Assembly: GCA_964017065.1 (NCBI GenBank)
Contig: OZ024783.1
Coordinates: 8,631,367 to 8,695,366, forward strand
Direction: 5' to 3'
DNA length: 64,000 nucleotides
Origin: Haliclona indistincta
Lineage: Eukaryota > Porifera > Demospongiae > Haplosclerida > Chalinidae
Position 1 is the first letter of the stretch; each line of letters opens with the position of its first letter. The notes under the pieces are model-generated. The model had not been told where the DNA came from, made no database searches, and was given only the letters and a program-made list of their open reading frames with translations. The position numbers and the translations under genes were made by a program. Shown piece by piece: positions 23,401 to 33,444 of the stretch.

Positions 23401-24309
23401 GAAATTAGACATTTCATTGCCTGCACAATTACAAAAGCATACAATAACAAGTCATACATTCCGATTATTGAAAGTCTTGCCTCCGGAAATAGCACATAAT
23501 TTATTAGTGGACAATAAACAGCTGCATTTGGTATCACCAGCCACACCCATTAAGTAGTGAGTGACTTCCATAAACTGTAGAATAGTAAATATGCATAATT
23601 ATAGTATTAATATGTTGTTGCTACCATGTCATTTAGTTGAAGTGGCCACATATCCGCTGCACCACAAGAAACTCGAACAATTAGTCTAAAAAAACTTTTC
23701 CTAACTAGTCCCGATACAATCTTCCGTAGTTTTGACTGCATGTATGTATTATTATGATTACAATTATCATAGCAACTTCTTATCTGATTTCTTTACATTA
23801 ATTCTAATAAAATCTCGCTTAAACTGACAGGCATTCACTGAAAATATTGGAAGAATTTTAACGTACATTTACTAACAAACTGACTCATCTGATGGCCTTT
23901 CCTTTCTGGGAAAGCAGTTGATCCAGAGATCTCTTCTTGAAAATTTGCTTGTTGCAAAGAGGGAATTGTCGACTAAATCAGCATTGCTGCTAAACACTGG
24001 TTGTAATACTTGATTTGGAAGTGTATCCTTGTCTGGAGACAAAAGCACCATGCATTGTGTGCTAATAATAAATTAATAAATTATTTATTATTATAAATTA
24101 TTATTAAACCTGTAGGTGTCAGTCGAACTGATGGGAAGCGTCCTGATGGTATCACATCTGTTCCTTGGAAGAGTGAAAACATCTGGTTTGGGATGCTACT
24201 GTGACTGACATATTTGCACCCTCATACCTCCATTTGGCTGCGAGAGAGGCGGGAGCTGTGGCTGCAGCAGCGGAAGAGAGAAAGAAAATTAAGTATTCAA
24301 ACTTGACCT

Positions 24310-24536
24310 CGTCCTATTGCTTGCTTTACACTTGTGGCAGTTGAGACTAGTGGAGTTCTGGGACCTGCTACTATGAACTTCATTAAAGATCTTGGACGTC
24401 GGTTGACCCAAGCAACGGGGAAGAAGAGGCCACAGTCCACATACTACAAAGAATGTCAGTTGCTGTTCAACGAGGAAATGCTGCCTCTGTCATGGGTTCC
24501 CTTGGCTGTGCTCCTCACCTTATGTTAGCTAGATAG
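24310..24536 (+). pseudogene. C-terminal fragment of a retroelement-type ORF, frame-broken
   Basis: Reads LVAVETSGVLGPATMNFIKD followed by LGRRLTQATGKK, then in a shifted frame RMSVAVQRGNAASVMGSLGC to a stop. This conserved tail (VPVAVETxG...LGRR...SVAVQRGNAASVxGS) is one I associate with the C-termini of repeated reverse-transcriptase-type proteins in sponges and cnidarians. Without a search the family name stays open. A related fragment faces it at 24640-24900. Confidence 0.5.
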
Positions 24537-24639
24537 GGTTTGTATCACATTCAATTTTGTACTATAACTTTTCATCTGCTTCATTATCTATTATTGCTTT
24601 AGTAAGGCAAGGAAAAATAAATTAAGATATAGCAAAGTT

Positions 24640-24900
24640 AGGCAGCAGCAGACGAACAAGGAATCGAACCAATAACTGAGGCAGCATTACCCCTCTGAAC
24701 TGCCATGGAAAGTCTTTGATACAGATAATTTTTATAGGGCAAACTTTTCTTCGCTGGTTTCATGAGAACCTCTAGACCCAAGTTCTTTGATGAGAGATGC
24801 TGCAGCAGGGCCCATGGCTCCAAAGGTCTCAATGGCAACTGGGACAAAGTGATATTGACTGGAGAGATGTGAAAATTTGTCCGACTTCTTCTCCATTTTA
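24640..24900 (-). pseudogene. Second C-terminal fragment of the same ORF family, opposite strand
   Basis: On the minus strand: HFVPVAIETFGAMGPAAASL, IKELGSRGSHETSEEKFAL, then in another frame QRLSMAVQRGNAASVIGS. It is clearly related to the plus-strand fragment at 24310-24536 but diverged, so the two are not a simple recent inverted duplication. Confidence 0.5.
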
Positions 24901-24933
24901 TAATAACTACAGTCCATGCAGTGCATGCAATGC

Positions 24934-25454
24934 ATAATAAATGATAACATGTTACACTGACCAGATACTTTTGCAGGTGTGTTGACTGATCCAAGGTGAT
25001 GTCCTTTCCTGCATATCATTTATTGCTTTTGCTCAAAAAAAATAAAAAGAAATAAATTATTATTACTTTTATAATAAATATACATGTGAGGATGATAACT
25101 TTGATGAGCTCCCTGTATGGTTCAAATAGCTCAAAATTGTCATCCTCACATGATATTCTGCCTGACTCTGTACCACCGTATGCATTTTCTGCAGTTTATG
25201 ATTGCAATAATAAAATTTATTGTATTATGTGCAGTGGAGCATTAACATTATAGCATGTGGAACCTTTACTAGGTGACGATGTACAGCTGTATGGCTCTGG
25301 GAGGTCGATGTAATTCTGAGATTCTGTATTGTACATGCAATTAAGGTTCACGTTTCTCTGCAGTTATTATACAATAATAAATGATAACATGTTACACTGA
25401 CCAGATACTTTTGCAGGTGTGTTGACTGATCCTAGGTGATGTCCTTTCCTGCAT
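24934..25454. repeat. 81-bp direct repeat pair
   Basis: 24934-25014 and 25374-25454 are the same sequence apart from a single base (CCAAGG versus CCTAGG), beginning ATAATAAATGATAACATGTT and ending CCTTTCCTGCAT. Function unknown. Confidence 0.9.
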
Positions 25455-27344
25455 GAGTACAGTACTATGCATGCTTTCATACCTGAACATGCTTTTCGGT
25501 TTGTTGAGTGGCTGTGGCTTGTGATCCATTTTGTTATATAGGCAACAGTCCACCATCACTATCACTATCACAGCATGCCACTCTCTATAACAAAATGTAT
25601 CATCCCAAATTATACTTGTGAGCAAACTGAGTATAAATTTTTAATATTAACACTTCTACACAATTCTGGGAAACGACAGAGGTTACTCCGTACCTACATA
25701 GCCAATGCATCATAATATTTACCACTGTATACCAATAATAACGCTGTATTGGTAGATTATTTGCCTTTCAGTAACTCACACTTCTTCCAACTAATGATGG
25801 TTCAATTCTCTTCAAATTATGTAGATAGACCTATAAAGAATCACAAATGAATTTGATGTAGTGGATGCACATCAGTTTTAGCTTATATTTGAGTGTTGCT
25901 TGTGATAAAGCACAATGTAAGCATTCTTCTACGATGTAAAATCATCATAGCTTGAGATTAATGAACAAAAAGCGATTCATGTAAATGCTTGAGCTTGCCA
26001 CAGAACATCATTCACTTTCAAGTGAACATCATTCACTTGAACATCATTCAAGACAACTCATTAGTAGTATTTCTTCTATTCTCTGATACGAGGTTGCGCA
26101 ATTCTCCCTTAATGTCCAGGATTTGACTGCACTGCCTATATCTGCTACATGTCAATGTAATAATAATTTTTTATTATATACGTATTATAAGTCAAGATGA
26201 AATAGCATGCATGCATACCAGCATGGATATAGAGTTTAGAGAACTTTGTTGTGATGATCTCTGAAACAGGAGCAGCCTGACAAACTCTGAAATATTTCAA
26301 ACCTGTGTGATGCATGCACAAAAATAGAACTATAATATCATGATCATGCACAACCTCAGTGCAATGGGAATATGTTCCTGTTAGCTTCAGTTTGGTAGAA
26401 AACATTTCAGTGGATCCTGGAAATTCCTGTATGTGTATGCAAACATGCGTGTATGCATGTTTGTTCATTTTAAACTCCTTGCATGCACCTGTAGGTTCTC
26501 AAGTTGCCGATTTTCAAGTATCTGCAGTCCTTCCTCTGCATCATTACTGCAGTACGGCTTTAAATCGTTACTATCATCACCTTGAGTGACTAATACCTAT
26601 ATACATGCATGACCATAATTAAACAATTCATAATTATTATAAATTATACGAACTTAATGCACACAGGAATACCAATAACAAAGTTGCATCTGTTGGCTGA
26701 TTATCAGTCTGCAACTGCTTATGAATCCTACGGTACTCTTGCTGAATACTTGACAAAATTAATGAATATCAGAAAATCCTAAGTTTGTTATTAATAGTGC
26801 ATGGGTTACACGAAGCTAGCTAAAAGTAAAAACAAACCATTATCTGTCAACTCCAAGAGTTGTATGATGGAATTGATCCAGCATATGTTAGTGCCAAGTG
26901 GATTTATGAGTATATGTCCATGGGACGTATTTAATACGTTGCAGCTAACACATCAACTTGCATCAGGTATGGCCACACTTATTGCACATAAATCAATAGT
27001 TTCCTCTTTTTTGCTTCTTCTGAAGCAGCTTACCATTGATTGTGAAACAAGACTGTAGTACACTCCACATTCTATACATGTACCAACCAATGATCAGTGT
27101 TGCATCTGAATTGAACTGATACACAACACATGCTTTAATGTTTAACCCGGTCTCATATTTTTCATAAACCCATTAACACAACAATAATAATTACTTTTTA
27201 CATGAATTCAACACCAGAGGATCACACAATTATGCAAACAATTTTGGCTGTAGGTTCTAGCTTGTTCATATTACATGATTTCTGCATAAATATACATGTG
27301 TGTTGTAATTCGTATGTTAATTGCACAGTCCAAACAGCAAACGC

Positions 27345-29860
27345 ATCTAGAAAGAGAGAAAATGAGATTTGACATCTGCATATGCACCTCTAGGAGGAAC
27401 TCACATGTAGAAATTGGTCAGTCATTGCCACACCCAGCAATAAGGCGGAGTGTGTCGTTATCGGTAAATATCAATGTACAAAATCTTATTGCTGGGTCCA
27501 GGAAACACCTAGAAGGATATAAAATGAGATTTGACATCTGCACATGCACCTCTAGAAGGAACTCACATGTAGAAATTGGTCAGTAATTGCCACGCCCAGC
27601 AATAAGGCGGAGTGTGTCGTTATCGGTAAATATCAATGTACAAACTCTTATTGCTGGGTCCAGGAAACACCTAGAAGGATAGAAAATGAGATTTGAAATC
27701 ATCACATGTACCCAAAGAAGAAACTCACATGTAGAAATTGGTCAGTCATTGCCACACCCAGCAATAAGGTGGAGTGTTGTTATCGGTAAATATCAATGTA
27801 CAAACTCTTATTGCTGGGTCCAGGAAACACCTAGAAGGATAGAAAATGAGATTTGAAATCATCACATGTACCCAAAGAAGAAACTCACATGTAGAAATTG
27901 GTCAGTCATTGCCACACCCAGCAATAAGGCGGAGTGTTGTTATCGGTAAATATCAATGTACAAACTCTTATTGCTGGGTCCAGGAAACACCTAGAAGGAT
28001 AGAAAATGAGATTTGAAATCATCACATGTACCCAAAGAAGAAACTCACATGTAGAAATTGGTCAGTCATTGCCACACCCAGCAATAAGGCGGAGTGTTGT
28101 TATCGGTAAATATCAATGTACAAACTCTTATTGCTGGGTCCAGGAAACACCTAGAAGGATAGAAAATGAGATTTGAAATCATCACATGTACCCAAAGAAG
28201 AAACTCACATGTAGAAATTGGTCAGTCATTGCCACACCCAGCAATAAGGCGGAGTGTGTCGTTATCGGTAAATATCAATGTACAAACTCTTATTGCTGGG
28301 TCCAGGAAACACCTAGAAGGATAGAAAATGAGATTTGAAATCATCACATGTACCCAAAGAAGAAACTCACATGTAGAAATTGGTCAGTCATTGCCACACC
28401 CAGCAATAAGGCGGAGTGTGTCGTTATCGGTAAATATATCAATGTACAAAATCTTATTGCTGGGTCCAGGAAACACCTAGAAGGATAGAAAATGAGATTT
28501 GACATCTGCACATGCACCTCTAGAAGGAACTCACATGTAGAAATTGGTCAGTCATTGCCACGCCCAGCAATAAGGCGGAGTGTGTTGTTATCGGTAAATA
28601 TCAATGTACAAACTCTTATTGCTGGGTCCAGGAAACACCTAGAAGGATAGAAAATGAGATTTGACATCTGCACATGCACCTCTAGAAGGAACTCACATGT
28701 AGAAATTGGTCAGTCATTGCCACACCCAGCAATAAGGCGGAATGTGTTGTTATCGGTAAATATCAATGTACAAACTCTTATTGCTGGGTCCAGGAAACAC
28801 CCAGAAGGATAGAAAATGGGATTTGAAATCATCACATGTACCCAAAGAAGAAACTCACATGTAGAAATTGGTCAGTCATTGCCACACCCAGCAATAAGGT
28901 GGAGTGTTGTTATCGGTAAATATCAATGTACAAACTCTTATTGCTGGGTCCAGGAAACACCTAGAAGGATAGAAAATGAGATTTGAAATCATCACATGTA
29001 CCCAAAGAAGAAACTCACATGTAGAAATTGGTCAGTCATTGCCACACCCAGCAATAAGGCGGAGTGTGTCGTTATCGGTAAATATCAATGTACAAACTCT
29101 TATTGCTGGGTCCAGGAAACACCTAGAAGGATAGAAAATGAGATTTGACATCTGCACATGCACCTCTAGAAGGAACTCACATGTAGAAATTGGTCAGTCA
29201 TTGCCACGCCCAGCAATAAGGCGGAGTGTGTTGTTATCGGTAAATATCAACGTACAAACTCTTATTGCTGGGTCCAGGAAACACCTAGAAGGATAGAAAA
29301 TGAGATTTGAAATCATCACATGTACCCAAAGAAGAAACTCACATGTAGAAATTGGTCAGTCATTGCCACACCCAGCAATAAGGTGGAGTGTTGTTATCGG
29401 TAAATATCAATGTACAAACTCTTATTGCTGGGTCCAGGAAACACCTAGAAGGATAGAAAATGAGATTTGACATCTGCACATGCACCTCTAGAAGGAACTC
29501 ACATGTAGAAATTGGTCAGTCATTGCCACACCCAGCAATAAGGCGGAATGTGTTGTTATCGGTAAATATCAACGTACAATATCTTATTGCTGGGTCCTGG
29601 AAACACCTAGAAGGATAGAAAATGAGATTTGAAATCATCACATGTACCCAAAGAAGAAACTGACATGCAGAAATTGGTCAGTCATTGCCACACCCAGCAA
29701 TAAAGCGGAGAGTGTAGTTATTGGTAAATATCTATGTACAAAATCTTATTGCTGGGTCCAGGAAACACCTAGAAGGATAGAAAATGAGATTTGACATCTG
29801 CACATGTACCCAAAGAAGTAACTCACATGTAGAAGTTGTTCAGTTATTGCCACACCCACA
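27345..29860 (-). repeat. ~160-bp tandem satellite array, minus orientation (about 15 units)
   Basis: The same satellite unit as at 20560-22490, reverse-complemented, recurs about fifteen times (TTGCTGGGTCCAGGAAACAC marks each unit). The CTCTAGAAGGAACTC and CCCAAAGAAGAAACTC subtypes alternate in patches, suggesting local amplification of blocks. Together with the left array it makes a very large imperfect inverted repeat around the 22.5-27.3 kb spacer. Confidence 0.95.
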
Positions 29861-29892
29861 TTGAAAGTGAAAATTAATAATAATAATAATAA

Positions 29893-30136
29893 CCCAGGTA
29901 AAAATTACATATATTTTGCATATATTTTACATATACAGAGTGCCAAATGTCCAGAAAAAACATATAAATCCTATATGCAACATATATGTCATATAAAAAA
30001 ACATATATGTACATAGCTTTGACATAGAAGAAAAATTGTATTAGAGGCTTTAGAGACAGTGCCAATTGTCCAGAAAAAACATAGGTCTACATATATGTTA
30101 CATACATATGTAACATATGTGCCAGTTTTACCTGGG
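29893..30136. mobile_element. Miniature element with CCCAGGTAAAA terminal repeats
   Basis: CCCAGGTAAAA at the left and TTTTACCTGGG at the right bound 244 bp of AT-rich sequence with repeated ACATATATGT and a doubled GTGCCAA(A/T)TGTCCAGAAAAA block. No coding capacity. Confidence 0.7.
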
Positions 30137-30378
30137 AAGCTAGGGAGAAATCAGCAGTTAAACAAATAAACTACTGGATTTTTCAATATTTTTCTATACA
30201 GCAAGTAGGTACTGACTCACTGTGAGTGCTGCTTCACTTCTTAGTTGGCGTACCTAGCTCCTTAGTGTTGCGCGTCCATTGTATTATACTATTCTGGATG
30301 CGTACACAGAGCGTACAATTCGTGTATGTGATATCACAACTCAATGTACAACATGTACATTCTTGTGGTTTCTAATGA

Positions 30379-33300
30379 ATGTGGTGCTGGCGAATGTGGT
30401 GCTGGCTTCAGCCGGGTCAATCCAAGCAGGCTACCAAGCGTCTCGAGTACGTGAAGAAGGAGATTGCTGCCATTCACGCAAGTATCTCCACACTTCCTGC
30501 GAGTAGTGACCACACATGCCTGCTACAACAACAAGAGGAAAAGCTAGGAGAGCTCAAGAAAGAACTCTCAGCCACCCGTCAGACTATTCTCTCCCTCGAT
30601 ATCGATGAGACTAGTACGTTGTCCGTACTACAGAAGGAAGTAGATGGTAATATCTTCAATTGTTCTCTCGAAATCCGCAAACTACTCTACTCTAAAGATG
30701 TAAAGCCTCACGAATCTGCTTCAGATGTCTCTGGCGTAAAGCTACCGAAACTTGATGTCCCAACTTTTGATGGTGATATCCTCCGTTGGAGCAGCTTCTG
30801 GGAGCAATTTGTTACATCAGTTGACTCACGTAAACATCTCAGCAATGCTGAAAAACTCGTGTATCTACAACATGCTGTAAAGAATGGATCTGCTGCTGGT
30901 GTCATCCAAGGACTATCACAGTCTGGAGAACAGTATACAGAAGCCGTGGGATGTCTCAGACAAAGATACGATCGACCACGTCTTGTTCACCAGATGCATG
31001 TACGCAAGATCATGGACATTCCTCGTATGAGAGAAGGCATTGGAAAAGAAATACAACAACTACACGACACTGCATTGCAGCATCTTAGAGCACTCAGAGC
31101 TATGGGTCATGAGCCGTCAGGTTCATTCATCACATCATTACTTGAACTCAAGCTAGACTCGACAACTATGTTCGAATGGCAACAACACAGTCGATCTCAA
31201 TCTGATGTTCCGCATTTTGAAGAGCTACTTGATTTCATCAATCTGCGCGCTCAAGCAGCCGAAACTGTGATCCCAGACATCCGCAAGAAAAACCCTGAGC
31301 CACATCCTCCTCCAAGAAAGGACTTCAGAAGAATTGGCTCGTTCAACTCTTTCGTTACTCCCAACGAGGGCATCTCTTGTGTTGTCTGTAAGTCAAACCA
31401 TCTATTGCACGCATGTCCTGATTTCAAAGCTTTGGGTCATGAGAATAAGATGAGTTTGTTGAAGACAAATAACCTATGTACCAATTGTCTTAGACCAGGT
31501 CATTACAGCAAAGCATGTAAATCCCCTAACAGGTGTCGTATTTGTCATAAGCTTCACCACACTCTGCTACATGTAAACGATGTTAAGAAGAACGATGGCA
31601 TTGTCAATACTAACCCTGCGAACAAGTCCCAGACACCAGTTCATGTATCTAATCATGCTACTATGGGTAGTCAATCCAATGTATTGTTAATGACTTGTTG
31701 TGTCAATGTCAAATCATCAAATGGTTCTACAATTGTATCAAGAGCATTGTTAGACTCTGGTTCATCAGCCTCTTTTATATCAGAGCGCCTTGTTCAAAGT
31801 TTACAGTTACCAAGGTCTGAACGCAACATTCGTGTTTCAGGCGTCGCCTGTCTCACCAGCACTCTGTCCGCACGATCGACAACAAGCTGTCTGATCTCGT
31901 CAACACATGACCCTACTAAAGAATTTAAAATCTCTGCTGTTATTGTCCCTCAGGTTACTTGTGATTTGCCGTTGAACAGTATCTCTCCTAATCCTGAGTG
32001 GAATCATCTCTCTGACATTAACCTTGCTGATCCAACATTTGCTACTCGTAGCAGAATTGATCTGTTGCTGGGAGTTGAGGTGTACACAGAGGTTATGTGC
32101 AGTGGCCGTAGGATCGGATCCACAGGTATACCACATGCTTTTGAGACTCATCTTGGTTGGGTAGTCGCAGGCAACTACGGGAAGCCTTTGTTCACTCATA
32201 CTGTCAGTTGTCATGTTCATGTACTCTCTGATGATCTGTTGCGCAAATTTTGGGAATTAGAGAGTGCTCCACATACTGTTTTGTTATCCCCAGATGAGAA
32301 AGTTGCTGTAAATCATTTTCAAACTAAGCATTATCGTGATGAATCAGGAAAGTTTGTTGTCCCGTTGCCTCGGAAACAGAATGTTAAACCGCTGGGCGAA
32401 TCTCGATCTCAGGCTATTAAGAGATTTATTTCTTTCGAACGCTCGTTGCATTCAAAGAACTTGTTCTCAGAGTTTCAACCAGTTGTCGAAGAATACTTTC
32501 AGAAAGGTCATGCCGAGTTGGTACCCGATGCTGACATGCTGAAGCCTCCTCAGTCTTGTTTTTACATGCCTATGCACGCTGTACGAAAAGAGTCAAGTTC
32601 TACGACTAAAATTAGAGCTGTATTTGACGCTTCAGCCAAGAGTTCTACTGGAGTGTCATTGAATGATACCCTATTGGTGGGTCCTACTGTTCATGCATCG
32701 CTGGTCGATGTTTTATTGCGCTTTCGTCAACACAGAGTTGCTCTTATCGCAGATGTTAGTCGTATGTATCGGGCAGTAGCTTTACCTGAGTCAGATCGTG
32801 ACATGCATCGATTCGTATGGAGAACTTCTCCTAATGACCATCTAAAAGATTATCGCATGACTCGTGTGACGTTTGGCGTGTCTTCTTCAGCATTTATTGC
32901 TAATGTGTGTATCAAACAAAATGCTATAGATCATGCTTCGCAGTTCCCTCAAGCTGCTGAAGCAGTACACAGTTCGTTCTACGTAGACGATGGTCTAACT
33001 GGTGCAGATTCCGTAGAACAAGCTATAGAGCTACACAACCAGTTGCAAATGCTCTTTGACGCAGGTGGATTCCTCCTCCAGAAATGGAATTCTAGTGAGA
33101 CTGCTGTACTAGAAAACATAGAGCCTAAACTCAGAGATGTACAGCACACCCACACAATCATCGATTCAGAAGCATATACAAAGACGTTGGGTGTTGAATG
33201 GAATTCGAGTACCGATGAATTTCGATTGATAGTTACTGATCTTGTACATTCAGAGGTTTTTACTAAGAGAGCGTTGACTTCTGACATTGCTAAGGTCTGT

Positions 33301-33444
33301 GATGCGTTAGGATGGATCGCTCCTGTGACCTCACCATCAAAGCTAAAATCCTTCTACAACGATTATGGGAGGAAAAGATCCAATGGGACGATCAAGTACC
33401 AGAAGCGTTACTACAGATTTGGTTACGCTGGCGTACAGAGCTGA
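30379..33444 (+). CDS. BEL/Pao gag-protease-reverse transcriptase frame (N-terminal part of polyprotein)
   Basis: A 1021-residue frame. The first ~330 residues are gag-like, with an N-terminal heptad-rich stretch. Two Cys/His clusters follow at about 335-400: CVVCKSNHLLHACPDF and CTNCLRPGHYSKACKSPNRC. The retroviral-type protease signature LLDSGSSASFIS is near residue 455. The reverse transcriptase follows, with ALIADVSRMYRAV and the catalytic YVDD within SSFYVDDGLTGADS near 870. The frame is lost near 33330, where the downstream frame (33312-35573) takes over. The first residues (MWCWRMWCW) come from a 15-bp repeat, so the real start is uncertain or lost. Confidence 0.82.
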   Translation: MWCWRMWCWLQPGQSKQATKRLEYVKKEIAAIHASISTLPASSDHTCLLQQQEEKLGELKKELSATRQTILSLDIDETSTLSVLQKEVDGNIFNCSLEIRKLLYSKDVKPHESASDVSGVKLPKLDVPTFDGDILRWSSFWEQFVTSVDSRKHLSNAEKLVYLQHAVKNGSAAGVIQGLSQSGEQYTEAVGCLRQRYDRPRLVHQMHVRKIMDIPRMREGIGKEIQQLHDTALQHLRALRAMGHEPSGSFITSLLELKLDSTTMFEWQQHSRSQSDVPHFEELLDFINLRAQAAETVIPDIRKKNPEPHPPPRKDFRRIGSFNSFVTPNEGISCVVCKSNHLLHACPDFKALGHENKMSLLKTNNLCTNCLRPGHYSKACKSPNRCRICHKLHHTLLHVNDVKKNDGIVNTNPANKSQTPVHVSNHATMGSQSNVLLMTCCVNVKSSNGSTIVSRALLDSGSSASFISERLVQSLQLPRSERNIRVSGVACLTSTLSARSTTSCLISSTHDPTKEFKISAVIVPQVTCDLPLNSISPNPEWNHLSDINLADPTFATRSRIDLLLGVEVYTEVMCSGRRIGSTGIPHAFETHLGWVVAGNYGKPLFTHTVSCHVHVLSDDLLRKFWELESAPHTVLLSPDEKVAVNHFQTKHYRDESGKFVVPLPRKQNVKPLGESRSQAIKRFISFERSLHSKNLFSEFQPVVEEYFQKGHAELVPDADMLKPPQSCFYMPMHAVRKESSSTTKIRAVFDASAKSSTGVSLNDTLLVGPTVHASLVDVLLRFRQHRVALIADVSRMYRAVALPESDRDMHRFVWRTSPNDHLKDYRMTRVTFGVSSSAFIANVCIKQNAIDHASQFPQAAEAVHSSFYVDDGLTGADSVEQAIELHNQLQMLFDAGGFLLQKWNSSETAVLENIEPKLRDVQHTHTIIDSEAYTKTLGVEWNSSTDEFRLIVTDLVHSEVFTKRALTSDIAKVCDALGWIAPVTSPSKLKSFYNDYGRKRSNGTIKYQKRYYRFGYAGVQS

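Larger units (their letters stand above)
22491..27344. other. AT-rich spacer between the inverted satellite arrays
   Basis: Contains one stray satellite unit, two small retroelement-type fragments and an 81-bp direct repeat, listed separately. I see no intact gene; the remaining frames are short and lack motifs. Runs of AATAATAAT and CATGCATG are common. Confidence 0.5.

Noticed and set aside
20560..29860. Regular repeats resembling a CRISPR array
   Set aside because: Whole ~160-bp units are tandemly repeated without unique spacers, and the DNA is eukaryotic; it is a satellite.
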